A DNA stretch of 60,512 bases. Source: Colivivens sp964452915. GTDB lineage: Bacteria > Bacteroidota > Bacteroidia > Bacteroidales > Bacteroidaceae. The stretch's first letter is position 1, and the number at the start of each line of letters is the position of its first letter. Made by a program: the position numbers and the translations under genes. This document shows, piece after piece, positions 45,214 to 55,997 of the stretch. The stretch lies in contig CAYVNW010000012.1 of the NCBI GenBank assembly GCA_964452915.1, positions 1 to 60,512 of the forward strand, read 5' to 3'. The notes beneath the pieces were generated by a model. That model had not been told where the DNA came from, did not search any database, and worked only from the letters and a program-made list of their open reading frames with translations.

Positions 45214-47508
45214 ATGGACAGTGTTTTCCTGGGAATCGTAGTGTTCCTTATTGTATTGGCAATATTCGACTTAATAGTCGGAGTGAGCAACGATGCGGTT
45301 AACTTCCTTAATTCTGCTATTGGCGCCAAGGTGGCTAAGTTCAGAGTCATATTGTTGGTTGCCGCTATTGGAGTGTTTGCAGGGGCTTCAACGAGCAATG
45401 GAATGATGGACGTGGCGCGACATGGCATCATGACACCTGCTTTCTTCTCGTTCTACGATGTGATGTGTGTGTTTCTTGCGGTGATGGTTACGGATATAAT
45501 CATCCTCGATACTTTCAACACGTTGGGCATGCCCACATCAACGACCGTAAGCATGGTGTTTGAACTGCTTGGCGGATCGTTTGCAATTGCGCTTATAAAG
45601 ATAATAAGAGGTACAGCCGACGCCGACGGCAAGTTGCTTGGATTGGGCGACTTGCTTAACACGGAGAAGGCCATGAGTGTGATTCTCGGTATTTTCCTCA
45701 GTGTGGCTGTAGCTTTTGTATTCGGAGCTGTGGTGCAGTGGATTACCAGACTTATTTTTACATTCACATATAGAGTCAATGGGAAGACAACCGATGTGAG
45801 CGGCAGTATGGGAAGCAGATTCAGTTCTTCATTGAAAATCGGTATATTCGCGGGAGTTGCCGTCACATGCATCATCTGGTTCTTGCTGATCAACGGGCTG
45901 AAAGACTCGAGTTTCATGACTGATGAAGCAAAGCATTACATAAATACCCATGCAGGTTACATCATCGGTGGGGGCATAGCCGCCTTTTCGCTTGTTATGA
46001 CGGTCCTCAGCGCTTTCAAAGCTCCTGTATTGAAGTTCGTGGTATTGTTTGGTACATTTGCTCTTGCAATGGCGTTTGCAGGGAACGATCTTGTGAACTT
46101 CATTGGGGTGCCGTTGGCTGGACTTGAATCGTATCAGGACTATGTCGCGAACGGTGAAGGAGATTCTACGGGCTACATGATGACAAAGTTGATGGACAGT
46201 GCCCATACTCCAGTATGGTTCCTCTTTGCAGCGGGCATCATCATGGTACTTTCGCTTGTATTCTCAAAAAAAGCACAGAACGTGGTGAAGACAAGTGTGG
46301 ATTTAAGCCGACAAGATGAAGGAGACGAGATGTTCGGTTCAAGCACTATCGCGAGGACAATTGTACGATGTACATCGCATGTCACCTCATACATCACACA
46401 TTGGATACCTCAGTCCGTAACCAAGTGGATTGATTCTCGCTTTAACAGTGAGTCGGCTATATTGGAGGAAGGTGCTGCGTTCGACTATATTCGGGCGGCT
46501 GTCAATTTGGTGCTTGCAGGACTTTTGGTGGCTATAGGCACATCGCTCAAATTGCCGCTGTCAACGACATATGTCACTTTCATGGTAGCAATGGCAACCA
46601 GTCTTTCTGACAGGGCATGGAGCAGGGAAAGTGCAGTGTTTCGTATTACAGGTGTGCTTAGTGTCATCGGAGGATGGTTTATTACGGCTGCGGTGTCGTT
46701 TTTTGTATGTTTCATATTAACGACATTCATGTTCTTTGGCAGTTTCCTCGCAATGGGGATCTCTATAATCCTTGCTGTGATACTGCTTGTACACACCAAC
46801 AAGCAATATAGTAAGAAGACTGAAGACAAGGATGACACAATATTCAAGGAAATACTTCGTTCGAACGATGAGACATTGAATTGGAAACTGTTGCGTGAAC
46901 ATGTACGCAGTAACGACAGACGACAACTCGAACGTGTTATGGACTGCTACGTGATGTCGACCGATGCTTTCTTCTGTGAAGAGTACCGTAAGTTGAAGCG
47001 AGTTAGTGGAAATATAGAAGAAGCAAGAAAAGACTTCAAGAGACAACGTCGGCGTGAAATAATCGGACTCAGACGTATTGACCCTATCATCGCCATGGAG
47101 AAGAATACGTGGTATTTCCACATGGAAAACTCACTTGAACAGATGCTGTACTGTGTGAAGCGTATGAACGACCCGTGCCGTGAGCATGTGGGAAACAACT
47201 TTACTCCGGTGGCAAATAAATATGTGGACTCTTTTCTGTCGTATCGTGATGAGATAATGAAGATATTCAATCGTATGGAACAGATGTTGAGTGAGGGTAA
47301 TTTAAACGCTGTGCATGCCATACGTGAGGATGCGCACGGCATACAAAGCTCTCTTTCGAATTACAGGAAGATTGTTATTGACGATATACAAAATAAGTCG
47401 GTCAATATAGAGTCGATGACGGTTTTTCTCAATGTTATTCAAGAGAGTCAAGAACTGCTTGCTAACTTGCGCCATATGGCAAGAGGGTTCTCGAAGTTTG
47501 AGTCGTAA
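45214..47508 (+). CDS. PiT-family inorganic phosphate transporter with PhoU-like C-terminus
   Basis: 764 residues. The two PiT repeats are recognised by VGVSNDAVNFLNSAIG near the N-terminus with TSTTVSMVFELLGG, and by LPLSTTYVTFMVAMATSLSDRAW in the second half. The last 250 residues are soluble and helical (paired long helices, DYIQNKSVN-type region), resembling PhoU. Such fusions occur in Bacteroidetes and probably couple transport to internal phosphate. No Pst or PhoR/B genes are nearby. Confidence 0.92.
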   Translation: MDSVFLGIVVFLIVLAIFDLIVGVSNDAVNFLNSAIGAKVAKFRVILLVAAIGVFAGASTSNGMMDVARHGIMTPAFFSFYDVMCVFLAVMVTDIIILDTFNTLGMPTSTTVSMVFELLGGSFAIALIKIIRGTADADGKLLGLGDLLNTEKAMSVILGIFLSVAVAFVFGAVVQWITRLIFTFTYRVNGKTTDVSGSMGSRFSSSLKIGIFAGVAVTCIIWFLLINGLKDSSFMTDEAKHYINTHAGYIIGGGIAAFSLVMTVLSAFKAPVLKFVVLFGTFALAMAFAGNDLVNFIGVPLAGLESYQDYVANGEGDSTGYMMTKLMDSAHTPVWFLFAAGIIMVLSLVFSKKAQNVVKTSVDLSRQDEGDEMFGSSTIARTIVRCTSHVTSYITHWIPQSVTKWIDSRFNSESAILEEGAAFDYIRAAVNLVLAGLLVAIGTSLKLPLSTTYVTFMVAMATSLSDRAWSRESAVFRITGVLSVIGGWFITAAVSFFVCFILTTFMFFGSFLAMGISIILAVILLVHTNKQYSKKTEDKDDTIFKEILRSNDETLNWKLLREHVRSNDRRQLERVMDCYVMSTDAFFCEEYRKLKRVSGNIEEARKDFKRQRRREIIGLRRIDPIIAMEKNTWYFHMENSLEQMLYCVKRMNDPCREHVGNNFTPVANKYVDSFLSYRDEIMKIFNRMEQMLSEGNLNAVHAIREDAHGIQSSLSNYRKIVIDDIQNKSVNIESMTVFLNVIQESQELLANLRHMARGFSKFES

Positions 47509-47661
47509 TGGATGGTACTTATTTGACTGTACACGTTATGCCGATGACTGCAGGAAGTTGTGGATCTGCATTGCATATCGCTCTCACCGCACATGGCTTC
47601 TGCAGCACAGAACTCTCATAACACTGTAGCAAAGCAATATTGGCAAGTCAATGAAGTGTAA

Positions 47662-47699
47662 AAAAGCGTGGAGCTCTTAACTGAGACATCCACGCTTTT
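47662..47699 (-). terminator. Intrinsic terminator of the rpoBC operon
   Basis: AAAAGCGTGGA (47662-47672) pairs perfectly with TCCACGCTTTT (47689-47699) across a 16-nt loop. On the minus strand it ends in a T-run 20 bp after the rpoC stop; T's on the other side mean it may also stop plus-strand transcripts from the PiT gene. The rest of 47509-47661 shows nothing else. Confidence 0.88.
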
Positions 47700-47719
47700 C
47701 GTATAAAATGTTTAACCCT

Positions 47720-50700
47720 TTATTCCATATCTTCAAATTTCCTAAACGACATGTCAGGTGTAGAATTCCGATGGAGGTTGAGCAACTCTTCTTTTGATCC
47801 GACAATGATTCTGTCGAATTCTCGAAGACCTGTTCCTGCAGGAATCAAGTGTCCGCAGATCACATTCTCCTTCATTCCTTCCAACGGGTCGCTCTTTCCG
47901 CAGATAGCAGCTTCGTTAAGCACCTTAGTGGTCTCTTGGAATGATGCGGCTGACATGAAACTTGATGCACCCAATGCAGCGCGTGTAATACCTTGCAGAA
48001 TCTGCACTGCAGTAGCTGGAATTGCATCGCGAGCTTGTACCAGTTTGAGGTCGCGGCGTTTCAGACTTGAGTTTTCGTCACGTAACTTACGTGTTGTGAC
48101 AGTCATACCCTTCTTCATCGTCTCACTGTCGCCCGCATCGGTTACAATCTTCTTGCCCCATATACGGTCGTTCTCATCTTGGAATTCAAGCTTATCAACC
48201 ATGCCTCCTTCAAGGAAACGGGTATCACCTGGATCGGTTATTTGAACTTTGCGCATCATTTGACGGACGATAATCTCGAAGTGCTTATCGTTGATCGACA
48301 CACCTTGCATACGATATACATCCTGTACTTGGTTGACTATATACTCTTGTACGGCTGTAGGACCCTTGATCGCAAGGATGTCGGCCGGTGTAATGGCTCC
48401 ATCTGAAAGTGGAGTACCGGCACGCACGTAGTCATTGTCTTGTACGAGCAACTGCTTTGACAATGGAACGAGATATTTGCGTACATCACCTACCTTTGAT
48501 GTGAGAGTGATTTCACGGTTACCTCGCTTGATCTTGCCCATGCTGATTTCACCATCGATTTCCGCTACAATAGCAGGGTTTGAAGGATTGCGTGCCTCAA
48601 ACAACTCTGTGACACGTGGCAGACCACCGGTGATATCACCAGATGTTCCGACGCTGCGTGGTATCTTGATAAGTATATCGCCTGCCTTCAACTTCTGACC
48701 ATTCTCTATGGATATGTGGCCATTGATAGGGAAGTTATATGTTCTAAGGATGTTGCCTTCATCATCAACAACATTGCAGACTGGTACCATGGTCTTGTCA
48801 CGAGATTCAATGACAATCAAGTCACGAAGGCCGGTAGTAGCGTCTTCATCTACACGGTATGTAACGCCTTCAACGACTCCGTCGAATTGTGCGGTTCCGT
48901 CGAATTCGGTTACTATGACGGCGTTGAATGGGTCCCATGAAGCGATCAGTTCGCCTGATTCAACTATGTCACCGTCTTTATGGAACAATTGCGAACCATA
49001 AGGAACGCTGACGGTTGACAATGCAATTCCTGTCTTGATATCGATGAAGCGAAGCTCGGCAAGACGGCCTACTACTATCATGGCATCTGGACGCTCTTCT
49101 GTAGGGGCTTCAATCGTACGGAGTTCCTCAAATTCAAGACGGCATTTATTCTTAGCGACAATTTGTGCGTTTGTCGCTGCTGAACCGGCAAGACCTCCGG
49201 CATGGAATGTACGCAGTGTCAGCTGTGTACCTGGCTCTCCAATGGCCTGGGCTGCAATGACACCAACGGCTTCACCCTTTTGTACCATTCTTTGAGTGGC
49301 AAGGTTGCGTCCGTAGCACTTCATGCAGACTCCCTTTTTACTTTCGCAGGTAAGAACTGAGCGAATTTCTACACTCTCAATTCCTGCATCCTCGATTTCC
49401 TTTGCTATACGTTCCGTGATTTCCTCTCCAGAGGCTACAATCAAGTCTCCGCTTACAGGATCTTGTATGTCATGAACGCTTACACGTCCAAGGATACGTT
49501 CTGCAAGTGATGCTACGACACGGTCACCATCTTTTAGGGCTGTGCAGATAAGTCCGCGAAGCGTTCCACAGTCTTCTTCTGTAACGATAACGTCGTGTGA
49601 TACATCGACCAGACGACGAGTCAGATAACCTGCATCGGCAGTCTTCAAGGCTGTGTCGGCAAGACCCTTACGGGCTCCGTGGGTTGAGATGAAGTACTCC
49701 AACACTGACATTCCCTGCTTGAAGTTTGATAGAATAGGGTTCTCTATGGTGTTGTTATCATCTGAACCTGCACGCTGCGGCTTTGCCATCAGACCACGCA
49801 TACCTGCAAGTTGGGCGATCTGGTCTTTAGAACCACGGGCACCGGAATCAAGCATCATAAAGACTGCGTTGAAGCCTTGGTTGTCTTCTGTCATGGTTTT
49901 CAGTAGTGAAGCTTTAACCTTGTCGTTTACTTCCGACCATGTTGCGATAACCTTATTATAACGCTCTTTTTCAGTGATAAGACCGAATGCATATTGTTGA
50001 GCGATTTCCTCAATTTGTGCGTTACCCTCATCGATAAGGCTCTGGCGGTCGGCTGGCTCAATGATATCATCAAGGTTGAACGATAGGCCGCCTTCATATG
50101 CTTTGCGGTATCCGAGGTTTTTCACTCCGTCAAGGAATTCGCACGCACGTGCCATGCCGACGGATTTTATAACCTTTGTGATTACATTCTTGAGCGCTTT
50201 CTTGCCAATTACTTCGTTGACGAAACCTACTTCCTTTGGTACGATTTCATTTATGATGATACGGCCTACGGTCGTTTCAACGATGTGTTTGATATAGTTA
50301 CCGTTTGTGTCTATATCGTCAACCATGCATTTTATTGGTGCGTGTACGTCACATTTCCCTTCATTATATGCAATAAGGGCTTCTTCCGGACCATAGAACA
50401 TGAGACCTTCGCCTTTGGCTCCAGGACGAACTTTTGAGATGTAGTACAGACCCAATACCATATCTTGTGATGGAACGGTAATTGGCTCACCACTGGCTGG
50501 TGAAAGAATGTTGTGCGACTGCAACATCAAAAGTTGTGCCTCAAGTATCGCCTCATTTGAAAGTGGAAGGTGAACTGCCATCTGGTCTCCGTCGAAGTCG
50601 GCATTGAACGCTGTACATGCGAGAGGGTGCAACTGAATTGCCTTTCCTTCAATCATCTTAGGCTGGAATGCTTGAATACCCAAGCGGTGTAGGGTAGGAG

Positions 50701-52018
50701 CACGGTTAAGGAGTACAGGGTGTCCCTTCATCACGTTTTCCAGAATGTCCCAAATCTGATCGTCTTTGCGGTCGACCATCTTCTTTGCGGACTTAACTGT
50801 CTTAACCAGTCCGCGTTCAATGAGTTTACGTATAATGAAAGGTTTGTACAATTCCGCAGCCATCAACTTTGGTATTCCACATTCACCCATTTTCAGTTCC
50901 GGACCTACAACAATTACGGAACGGGCTGAGTAGTCAACACGCTTACCTAACAAGTTCTGACGGAAACGTCCTTGCTTTCCTTTCAGTGAGTCGGACAACG
51001 ACTTTAGTGGGCGGTTGCTTTCAGACTTGACGGCACTTGCCTTACGGGAGTTGTCGAACAAACTGTCGACTGCTTCTTGAAGCATTCGTTTTTCGTTGCG
51101 CAAAATAACTTCAGGAGCCTTTATCTCTATAAGTCTCTTCAAACGGTTATTACGTATGATGACACGCCTGTAAAGGTCGTTAAGGTCGGAAGTCGCGAAA
51201 CGTCCTCCGTCAAGTGGCACCAATGGTCTGAGGTCAGGTGGCGTTACAGGAATGTTGTGCATAATCATCCATTCCGGCTTGTTGCGGTTGCGGGATGAAC
51301 GGAACGCCTCAACAACTTGAAGACGCTTCAAGGCATCCTGTTTGCGTTGCTGACTGTCTCCTGTGCTGGCGCGGTCGCGCAACTCATATGACAATGCATC
51401 CAAATCAAGCCGCTTCAGCATGTACTCTATTGCTTCGGCTCCCATCATTGCGATGAACTTGTTTGGATCATCATCCGGTAATTGGTCGTTCCCTTCCGGC
51501 AAGTTATCAACTATATCCCAATATTCTTCCTCTGTCAGAAGTTCCATGTTCTCAATATTCTTCTCCGGATCTTCTGCCACACCTGCCTGGATGATTATGT
51601 AACGCTCATAGTAAATTATGGAGTCGAGCTTTTTGGTCGGCAGCCCCAACAGGTAGCCGATCTTGTTTGGAAGAGAACGGAAATACCATATGTGGGCTAC
51701 AGGCACAACCAGTGCGATGTGACCAGTCCGTTCACGACGCACTTTCTTCTCTGTAACTTCCACACCACACCGGTCACAAACGATTCCTTTATAGCGGATG
51801 CGCTTGTATTTACCGCAATGGCATTCGTAGTCTTTGGTTGGACCAAATATACGCTCACAAAACAGACCGTCACGTTCTGGCTTGTATGTGCGGTAGTTGA
51901 TGGTTTCCGGCTTCAGTACTTCTCCGTATGAGTTCTCCAATATTTCCTCGGGAGACGCAAGACCAATTGTTATCTTTGTAAAGTTTGTCTTTATCTTAGA
52001 ATCTTTCTTAAAAGCCAT
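47720..52018 (-). CDS. rpoC: RNA polymerase beta' subunit
   Basis: 1432 residues. The N-terminal zinc site (CHCGKYKRIRYKGIVCDRCG), the catalytic magnesium motif NADFDGDQM and the second zinc region (CESKKGVCMKCYG) are all present. It lies 41 bp after rpoB and is followed by the operon terminator. Confidence 0.98.
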   Translation of the reverse strand: MAFKKDSKIKTNFTKITIGLASPEEILENSYGEVLKPETINYRTYKPERDGLFCERIFGPTKDYECHCGKYKRIRYKGIVCDRCGVEVTEKKVRRERTGHIALVVPVAHIWYFRSLPNKIGYLLGLPTKKLDSIIYYERYIIIQAGVAEDPEKNIENMELLTEEEYWDIVDNLPEGNDQLPDDDPNKFIAMMGAEAIEYMLKRLDLDALSYELRDRASTGDSQQRKQDALKRLQVVEAFRSSRNRNKPEWMIMHNIPVTPPDLRPLVPLDGGRFATSDLNDLYRRVIIRNNRLKRLIEIKAPEVILRNEKRMLQEAVDSLFDNSRKASAVKSESNRPLKSLSDSLKGKQGRFRQNLLGKRVDYSARSVIVVGPELKMGECGIPKLMAAELYKPFIIRKLIERGLVKTVKSAKKMVDRKDDQIWDILENVMKGHPVLLNRAPTLHRLGIQAFQPKMIEGKAIQLHPLACTAFNADFDGDQMAVHLPLSNEAILEAQLLMLQSHNILSPASGEPITVPSQDMVLGLYYISKVRPGAKGEGLMFYGPEEALIAYNEGKCDVHAPIKCMVDDIDTNGNYIKHIVETTVGRIIINEIVPKEVGFVNEVIGKKALKNVITKVIKSVGMARACEFLDGVKNLGYRKAYEGGLSFNLDDIIEPADRQSLIDEGNAQIEEIAQQYAFGLITEKERYNKVIATWSEVNDKVKASLLKTMTEDNQGFNAVFMMLDSGARGSKDQIAQLAGMRGLMAKPQRAGSDDNNTIENPILSNFKQGMSVLEYFISTHGARKGLADTALKTADAGYLTRRLVDVSHDVIVTEEDCGTLRGLICTALKDGDRVVASLAERILGRVSVHDIQDPVSGDLIVASGEEITERIAKEIEDAGIESVEIRSVLTCESKKGVCMKCYGRNLATQRMVQKGEAVGVIAAQAIGEPGTQLTLRTFHAGGLAGSAATNAQIVAKNKCRLEFEELRTIEAPTEERPDAMIVVGRLAELRFIDIKTGIALSTVSVPYGSQLFHKDGDIVESGELIASWDPFNAVIVTEFDGTAQFDGVVEGVTYRVDEDATTGLRDLIVIESRDKTMVPVCNVVDDEGNILRTYNFPINGHISIENGQKLKAGDILIKIPRSVGTSGDITGGLPRVTELFEARNPSNPAIVAEIDGEISMGKIKRGNREITLTSKVGDVRKYLVPLSKQLLVQDNDYVRAGTPLSDGAITPADILAIKGPTAVQEYIVNQVQDVYRMQGVSINDKHFEIIVRQMMRKVQITDPGDTRFLEGGMVDKLEFQDENDRIWGKKIVTDAGDSETMKKGMTVTTRKLRDENSSLKRRDLKLVQARDAIPATAVQILQGITRAALGASSFMSAASFQETTKVLNEAAICGKSDPLEGMKENVICGHLIPAGTGLREFDRIIVGSKEELLNLHRNSTPDMSFRKFEDME

Positions 52019-52059
52019 CTTTTGTATATAATTTAATAAGATAAACCGAATTCAATCTA

Positions 52060-55000
52060 TTATTCAAGTGTGATACTCAAGCCAAGACCACGAAGCTCAT
52101 GGAGCAATACGTTGAGTGATTCTGGTATTCCAGGAGTTGGCATTGGGTCGCCCTTGACAATTGCCTCGTATGCCTTTGAACGGCCTGTAACATCATCGGA
52201 CTTGATGGTGAGTATTTCTTGAAGCACATGTGAAGCTCCGAATGCCTCAAGTGCCCAAACTTCCATTTCTCCGAATCGCTGACCTCCGAATTGTGCTTTA
52301 CCACCAAGCGGTTGCTGCGTAATCAATGAGTATGGACCTATTGAACGGGCGTGCATCTTATCCTCCACCATGTGGCCGAGTTTAAGCATGTAGGTAACTC
52401 CAACTGTTGCTTTTTGGTCGAATGGAAGTCCTGTCTCGCCGTCGTAAAGCTGAGTTGAGCATGCCCGTGGAAGACCTGCCTTATCAGTCCATTCGTTCAA
52501 ATCTTCAATGTGGGCCCCGTCAAATATCGGTGTAGAGAACTTGACTCCAAGCTTCTTGCCTGCTGCGCCGAGTACCGCCTCGAATATCTGTCCTAGGTTC
52601 ATACGTGAAGGTACGCCCAGAGGGTTCAATACAATGTCGACAGGAGTTCCGTCGGCCAGGAACGGCATGTCTTCTTGTCTGACGATTTTTGATACTATAC
52701 CCTTATTTCCATGGCGTCCTGCCATCTTATCACCCACACCGATCTTGCGTTTCTTTGCAATATATACCTTTGCCATCTGGATAATGCCGGAAGGAAGTTC
52801 ATCGCCTATGGTAATAGCGAATTTCTTACGCTTGAGTTCGGCATCGAGTACCTTATACTTCTTCAGATAATTAGTTACAAGCTCGCGTATGAGTGTGTTT
52901 GTATGCTCGTCATTTGTCCATTGTGAAAGTTGAACTGCTGTATAGTCCAAATTCTCAAAACTTGATTTCTTAAACTTTGAGCCTGCAGGAATCAGTTCTA
53001 CTCCAAGATAGTCCTTTACTCCCATAGAAGTTTTCTTCGATGTGAGTGTGAGCAACTTGTCAATAAGGATTGCTTTGCAGTCATCAACTTTGTCTTGGAA
53101 TTCCTTATCAAGTGCAGGGAGCTCTTGCTTGTCGCGATTTTTGTCGGCACGGCTTTTTATTACACGTGAAAACAATTTCTTGTCTATGACAACTCCGCTG
53201 AGTGATGGATTGGCTTTTAATGAGGCATCTTTGACATCTCCTGCCTTATCTCCGAATATAGCGCGAAGCAGTTTCTCTTCAGGCGACGGATCGGATTCTC
53301 CCTTTGGAGTAATCTTTCCTATCAAAATGTCACCTGGCTCTACATGTGCTCCTACTCGGATAATACCGTTCTCGTCAAGGTCTTTAGTCGCTTCCTCGCT
53401 TACATTCGGAATGTCTGAGGTAAGTTCTTCAATACCACGTTTGGTCTCACGGACTTCCAACGAGAATTCGTCAACATGTACTGATGTCAAGATGTCTTCA
53501 CGGACCATACGTTCGTTCAGTACTATTGCGTCCTCATAGTTGTACCCTTTCCAAGGCATATATGCAACGAGCAGGTTGCGTCCTAACGCAAGTTCGCCTC
53601 CTGCTGTGGCGTAACCCTCAGTAAGTATGTCTCCTTTCTTTACTCTCTGACCTTTGTCGCAGATTGGCCGCAGGTCGACAGTCATGTTCTGATTTGTACG
53701 ACGGAATTTCGGAAGTTTGTATTCTTTAACCGCTGGCTCAAAACTTACGAATTCTTCATCGTCTGTGCGATCATATAAAATTCTGATGGTTGTGGCATCA
53801 ACATACTCAACCACTCCGTCACCTTCTGCTGTAATCATAGTACGGGAATCCTCACATACCTGCTTCTCAATTCCTGTACCTACGATTGGTGCTTCTGTAC
53901 GTATCAATGGCACTGCCTGTCGCATCATGTTTGAACCCATCAAAGCTCGGTGTGCGTCATCGTGTTCCAAGAAAGGAATCAATGCTGCTGCGATTGAAGC
54001 TATTTGCTGAGGTGCCACGTCCATAAGATCTACTTGTGATGGTGGTACGACAGGGTAGTCTGCATCCTTACGGCATTTTACTGTCTTTCTGATAAAATGG
54101 CCGTCCTCTGTAAGAGGTGCGTTGCCTTGACCTATGATTTTATCTTCTTCTTCTTCTGCCGACATGTAAACAATGTCATCATTATTAACATCACATACAC
54201 CGTCTTTTACTTTTCGGTAAGGTGTCTCAATGAATCCCAAACTGTTTATCTTCGCATATACGCAAAGTGATGAGATCAGTCCGATGTTCGGACCTTCTGG
54301 CGATTCGATAGGACAAAGTCGGCCATAATGGGTATAGTGAACGTCGCGGACCTCAAAACCTGCGCGTTCACGTGTCAGACCGCCTGGTCCCAATGCTGAA
54401 AGACGACGTTTATGTGTAATCTCTGCCAATGGGTTTGTTTGATCCATGAATTGTGACAGCGCATTGGTTCCAAAGAATGAATTGATTACCGATGAGATGG
54501 TCTTCGCATTTATTAGGTCTGTCGGAGAAAATACTTCATTGTCTCTAACGTTCATGCGTTCACGTATTGTTCGACTCATACGTGCAAGTCCAATAGCGAA
54601 TTGGTTGGACAGTTGCTCACCGACAGTACGTACACGACGATTACTCAAATGGTCAATATCATCGACCGCTGCCTTTGAGTTTGCAAGTTCAACGAGATAT
54701 TTGATGATTTCGATAATATCTTCCTTAGTGAGCACTCGGATACTTGGGTCTATACCAAGATTAAGCTTCTTGTTTATTCTGAAGCGACCAACATCTCCAA
54801 GATCGTAGCGCTTGTCCGAGAAGAACAAATTGTTTATGACTTCGCGTGCGGTTGCGTCGTCTGCAGGGTCTGCATTGCGGAGCTGACGGTAGATGAATAC
54901 GACAGCCTCTTTTTCGGAGTTACTCGGGTCTTTCTGAAGTGTGTTGAATATTATGGAATAATCAGACGCGGATGCATCTTCATGATGTACGAGAACTGTT

Positions 55001-55869
55001 TCTACTCCAGTCTCCAATATCAAGTCTATTTGTTCGTCATCGATGACGGTCTCACGTTCGATGACTGTTTCGTTCCGCTCGATTGATACAACTTCTCCTG
55101 TTTCTTCATCGACAAAGTCTTCTGTCCATGACTTTAAAACACGTGCTGCCAATTTACGACCTTTTACTTTTTTCAGGCTGGTTTTGTTCGCCTTCACTTC
55201 TTCTGCAAGGTCAAAAATCCGGAGTATGTCCTTATCTGTCTCATAACCAATAGCTCGTAACAAAGTCGTAACAGGCAACTTCTTCTTTCTGTCAATGTAT
55301 GCGTACATGACATTATTGATGTCTGTGGCAAACTCAATCCACGACCCTTTGAATGGTATAATACGGGCGGAATACAATGGTGTTCCATTTGCATGAATGC
55401 TTGATCCAAAGAACACTCCAGGAGAACGGTGTAATTGGGACACAACTACGCGCTCCGCGCCGTTAATGACAAACGTTCCGTTATCTGTCATGTATGGAAT
55501 CGGGCCTAAGTAAACATCTTGAATGACAGTATCAAAATCTTCGTGTTCAGGGTCTTCGCACGAAAGTTTCAATTTGGCTTTGAGTGGTACACTGTATGTA
55601 AGCCCTCTTTCCAAACACTCCTCAATTGAATATCTTGGAGCATCAATGTAGTAATCCAGAAACTCTAATACGAAGTTGTTACGAGTGTCTGCGATTGGGA
55701 AGTTTTCTGCAAAAACCTTGTACAATCCGTCGTTCTTACGCTTTTCCGGTGGAGTGTCAAGTTGTAGGAAATCCCTGAATGATTTCAACTGGACATCCAA
55801 GAAATCAGGATATGGCATCGGATTCTTGACAGATGCAAAGTTTACTCTGTTGTTTATGATTTGAGACAT
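52060..55869 (-). CDS. rpoB: RNA polymerase beta subunit
   Basis: 1269 residues. The rifampicin pocket reads LSQFMDQTNPLAEITHKRR then LSALGPGGLTRERAGFEVRD, with no classical resistance change visible (Asp and His of the region and the Ser after RRL are retained). The C-terminus has KPQFGG-type sequence (GGKAQFGGQRFGEMEVWALEA). It is preceded by an attenuator-like hairpin after rplL. Confidence 0.98.
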   Translation of the reverse strand: MSQIINNRVNFASVKNPMPYPDFLDVQLKSFRDFLQLDTPPEKRKNDGLYKVFAENFPIADTRNNFVLEFLDYYIDAPRYSIEECLERGLTYSVPLKAKLKLSCEDPEHEDFDTVIQDVYLGPIPYMTDNGTFVINGAERVVVSQLHRSPGVFFGSSIHANGTPLYSARIIPFKGSWIEFATDINNVMYAYIDRKKKLPVTTLLRAIGYETDKDILRIFDLAEEVKANKTSLKKVKGRKLAARVLKSWTEDFVDEETGEVVSIERNETVIERETVIDDEQIDLILETGVETVLVHHEDASASDYSIIFNTLQKDPSNSEKEAVVFIYRQLRNADPADDATAREVINNLFFSDKRYDLGDVGRFRINKKLNLGIDPSIRVLTKEDIIEIIKYLVELANSKAAVDDIDHLSNRRVRTVGEQLSNQFAIGLARMSRTIRERMNVRDNEVFSPTDLINAKTISSVINSFFGTNALSQFMDQTNPLAEITHKRRLSALGPGGLTRERAGFEVRDVHYTHYGRLCPIESPEGPNIGLISSLCVYAKINSLGFIETPYRKVKDGVCDVNNDDIVYMSAEEEEDKIIGQGNAPLTEDGHFIRKTVKCRKDADYPVVPPSQVDLMDVAPQQIASIAAALIPFLEHDDAHRALMGSNMMRQAVPLIRTEAPIVGTGIEKQVCEDSRTMITAEGDGVVEYVDATTIRILYDRTDDEEFVSFEPAVKEYKLPKFRRTNQNMTVDLRPICDKGQRVKKGDILTEGYATAGGELALGRNLLVAYMPWKGYNYEDAIVLNERMVREDILTSVHVDEFSLEVRETKRGIEELTSDIPNVSEEATKDLDENGIIRVGAHVEPGDILIGKITPKGESDPSPEEKLLRAIFGDKAGDVKDASLKANPSLSGVVIDKKLFSRVIKSRADKNRDKQELPALDKEFQDKVDDCKAILIDKLLTLTSKKTSMGVKDYLGVELIPAGSKFKKSSFENLDYTAVQLSQWTNDEHTNTLIRELVTNYLKKYKVLDAELKRKKFAITIGDELPSGIIQMAKVYIAKKRKIGVGDKMAGRHGNKGIVSKIVRQEDMPFLADGTPVDIVLNPLGVPSRMNLGQIFEAVLGAAGKKLGVKFSTPIFDGAHIEDLNEWTDKAGLPRACSTQLYDGETGLPFDQKATVGVTYMLKLGHMVEDKMHARSIGPYSLITQQPLGGKAQFGGQRFGEMEVWALEAFGASHVLQEILTIKSDDVTGRSKAYEAIVKGDPMPTPGIPESLNVLLHELRGLGLSITLE

Positions 55870-55941
55870 CTATGATATAATGATTTTGATTGTGAACTGA
55901 TAGCTTTAAATCCTGTTCAATTTACATTAGTATATATACGC

Positions 55942-55977
55942 AAAAAGTTAAGAACCCTCAACCTGAGGATTCTTAAC
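55942..55977 (-). terminator. Attenuator-like hairpin between rplL and rpoB
   Basis: On the minus strand GTTAAGAATCCTCA and TGAGGGTTCTTAAC form a 14-bp stem (one G-U pair) with a 3-nt loop, followed directly by TTTTT. It starts about 20 bp after the rplL stop. By analogy with the E. coli rplL-rpoB attenuator it probably lets only part of the transcripts read on into rpoBC. Confidence 0.85.
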
Positions 55978-55997
55978 CAAATATTGTTGGTTCGGAT

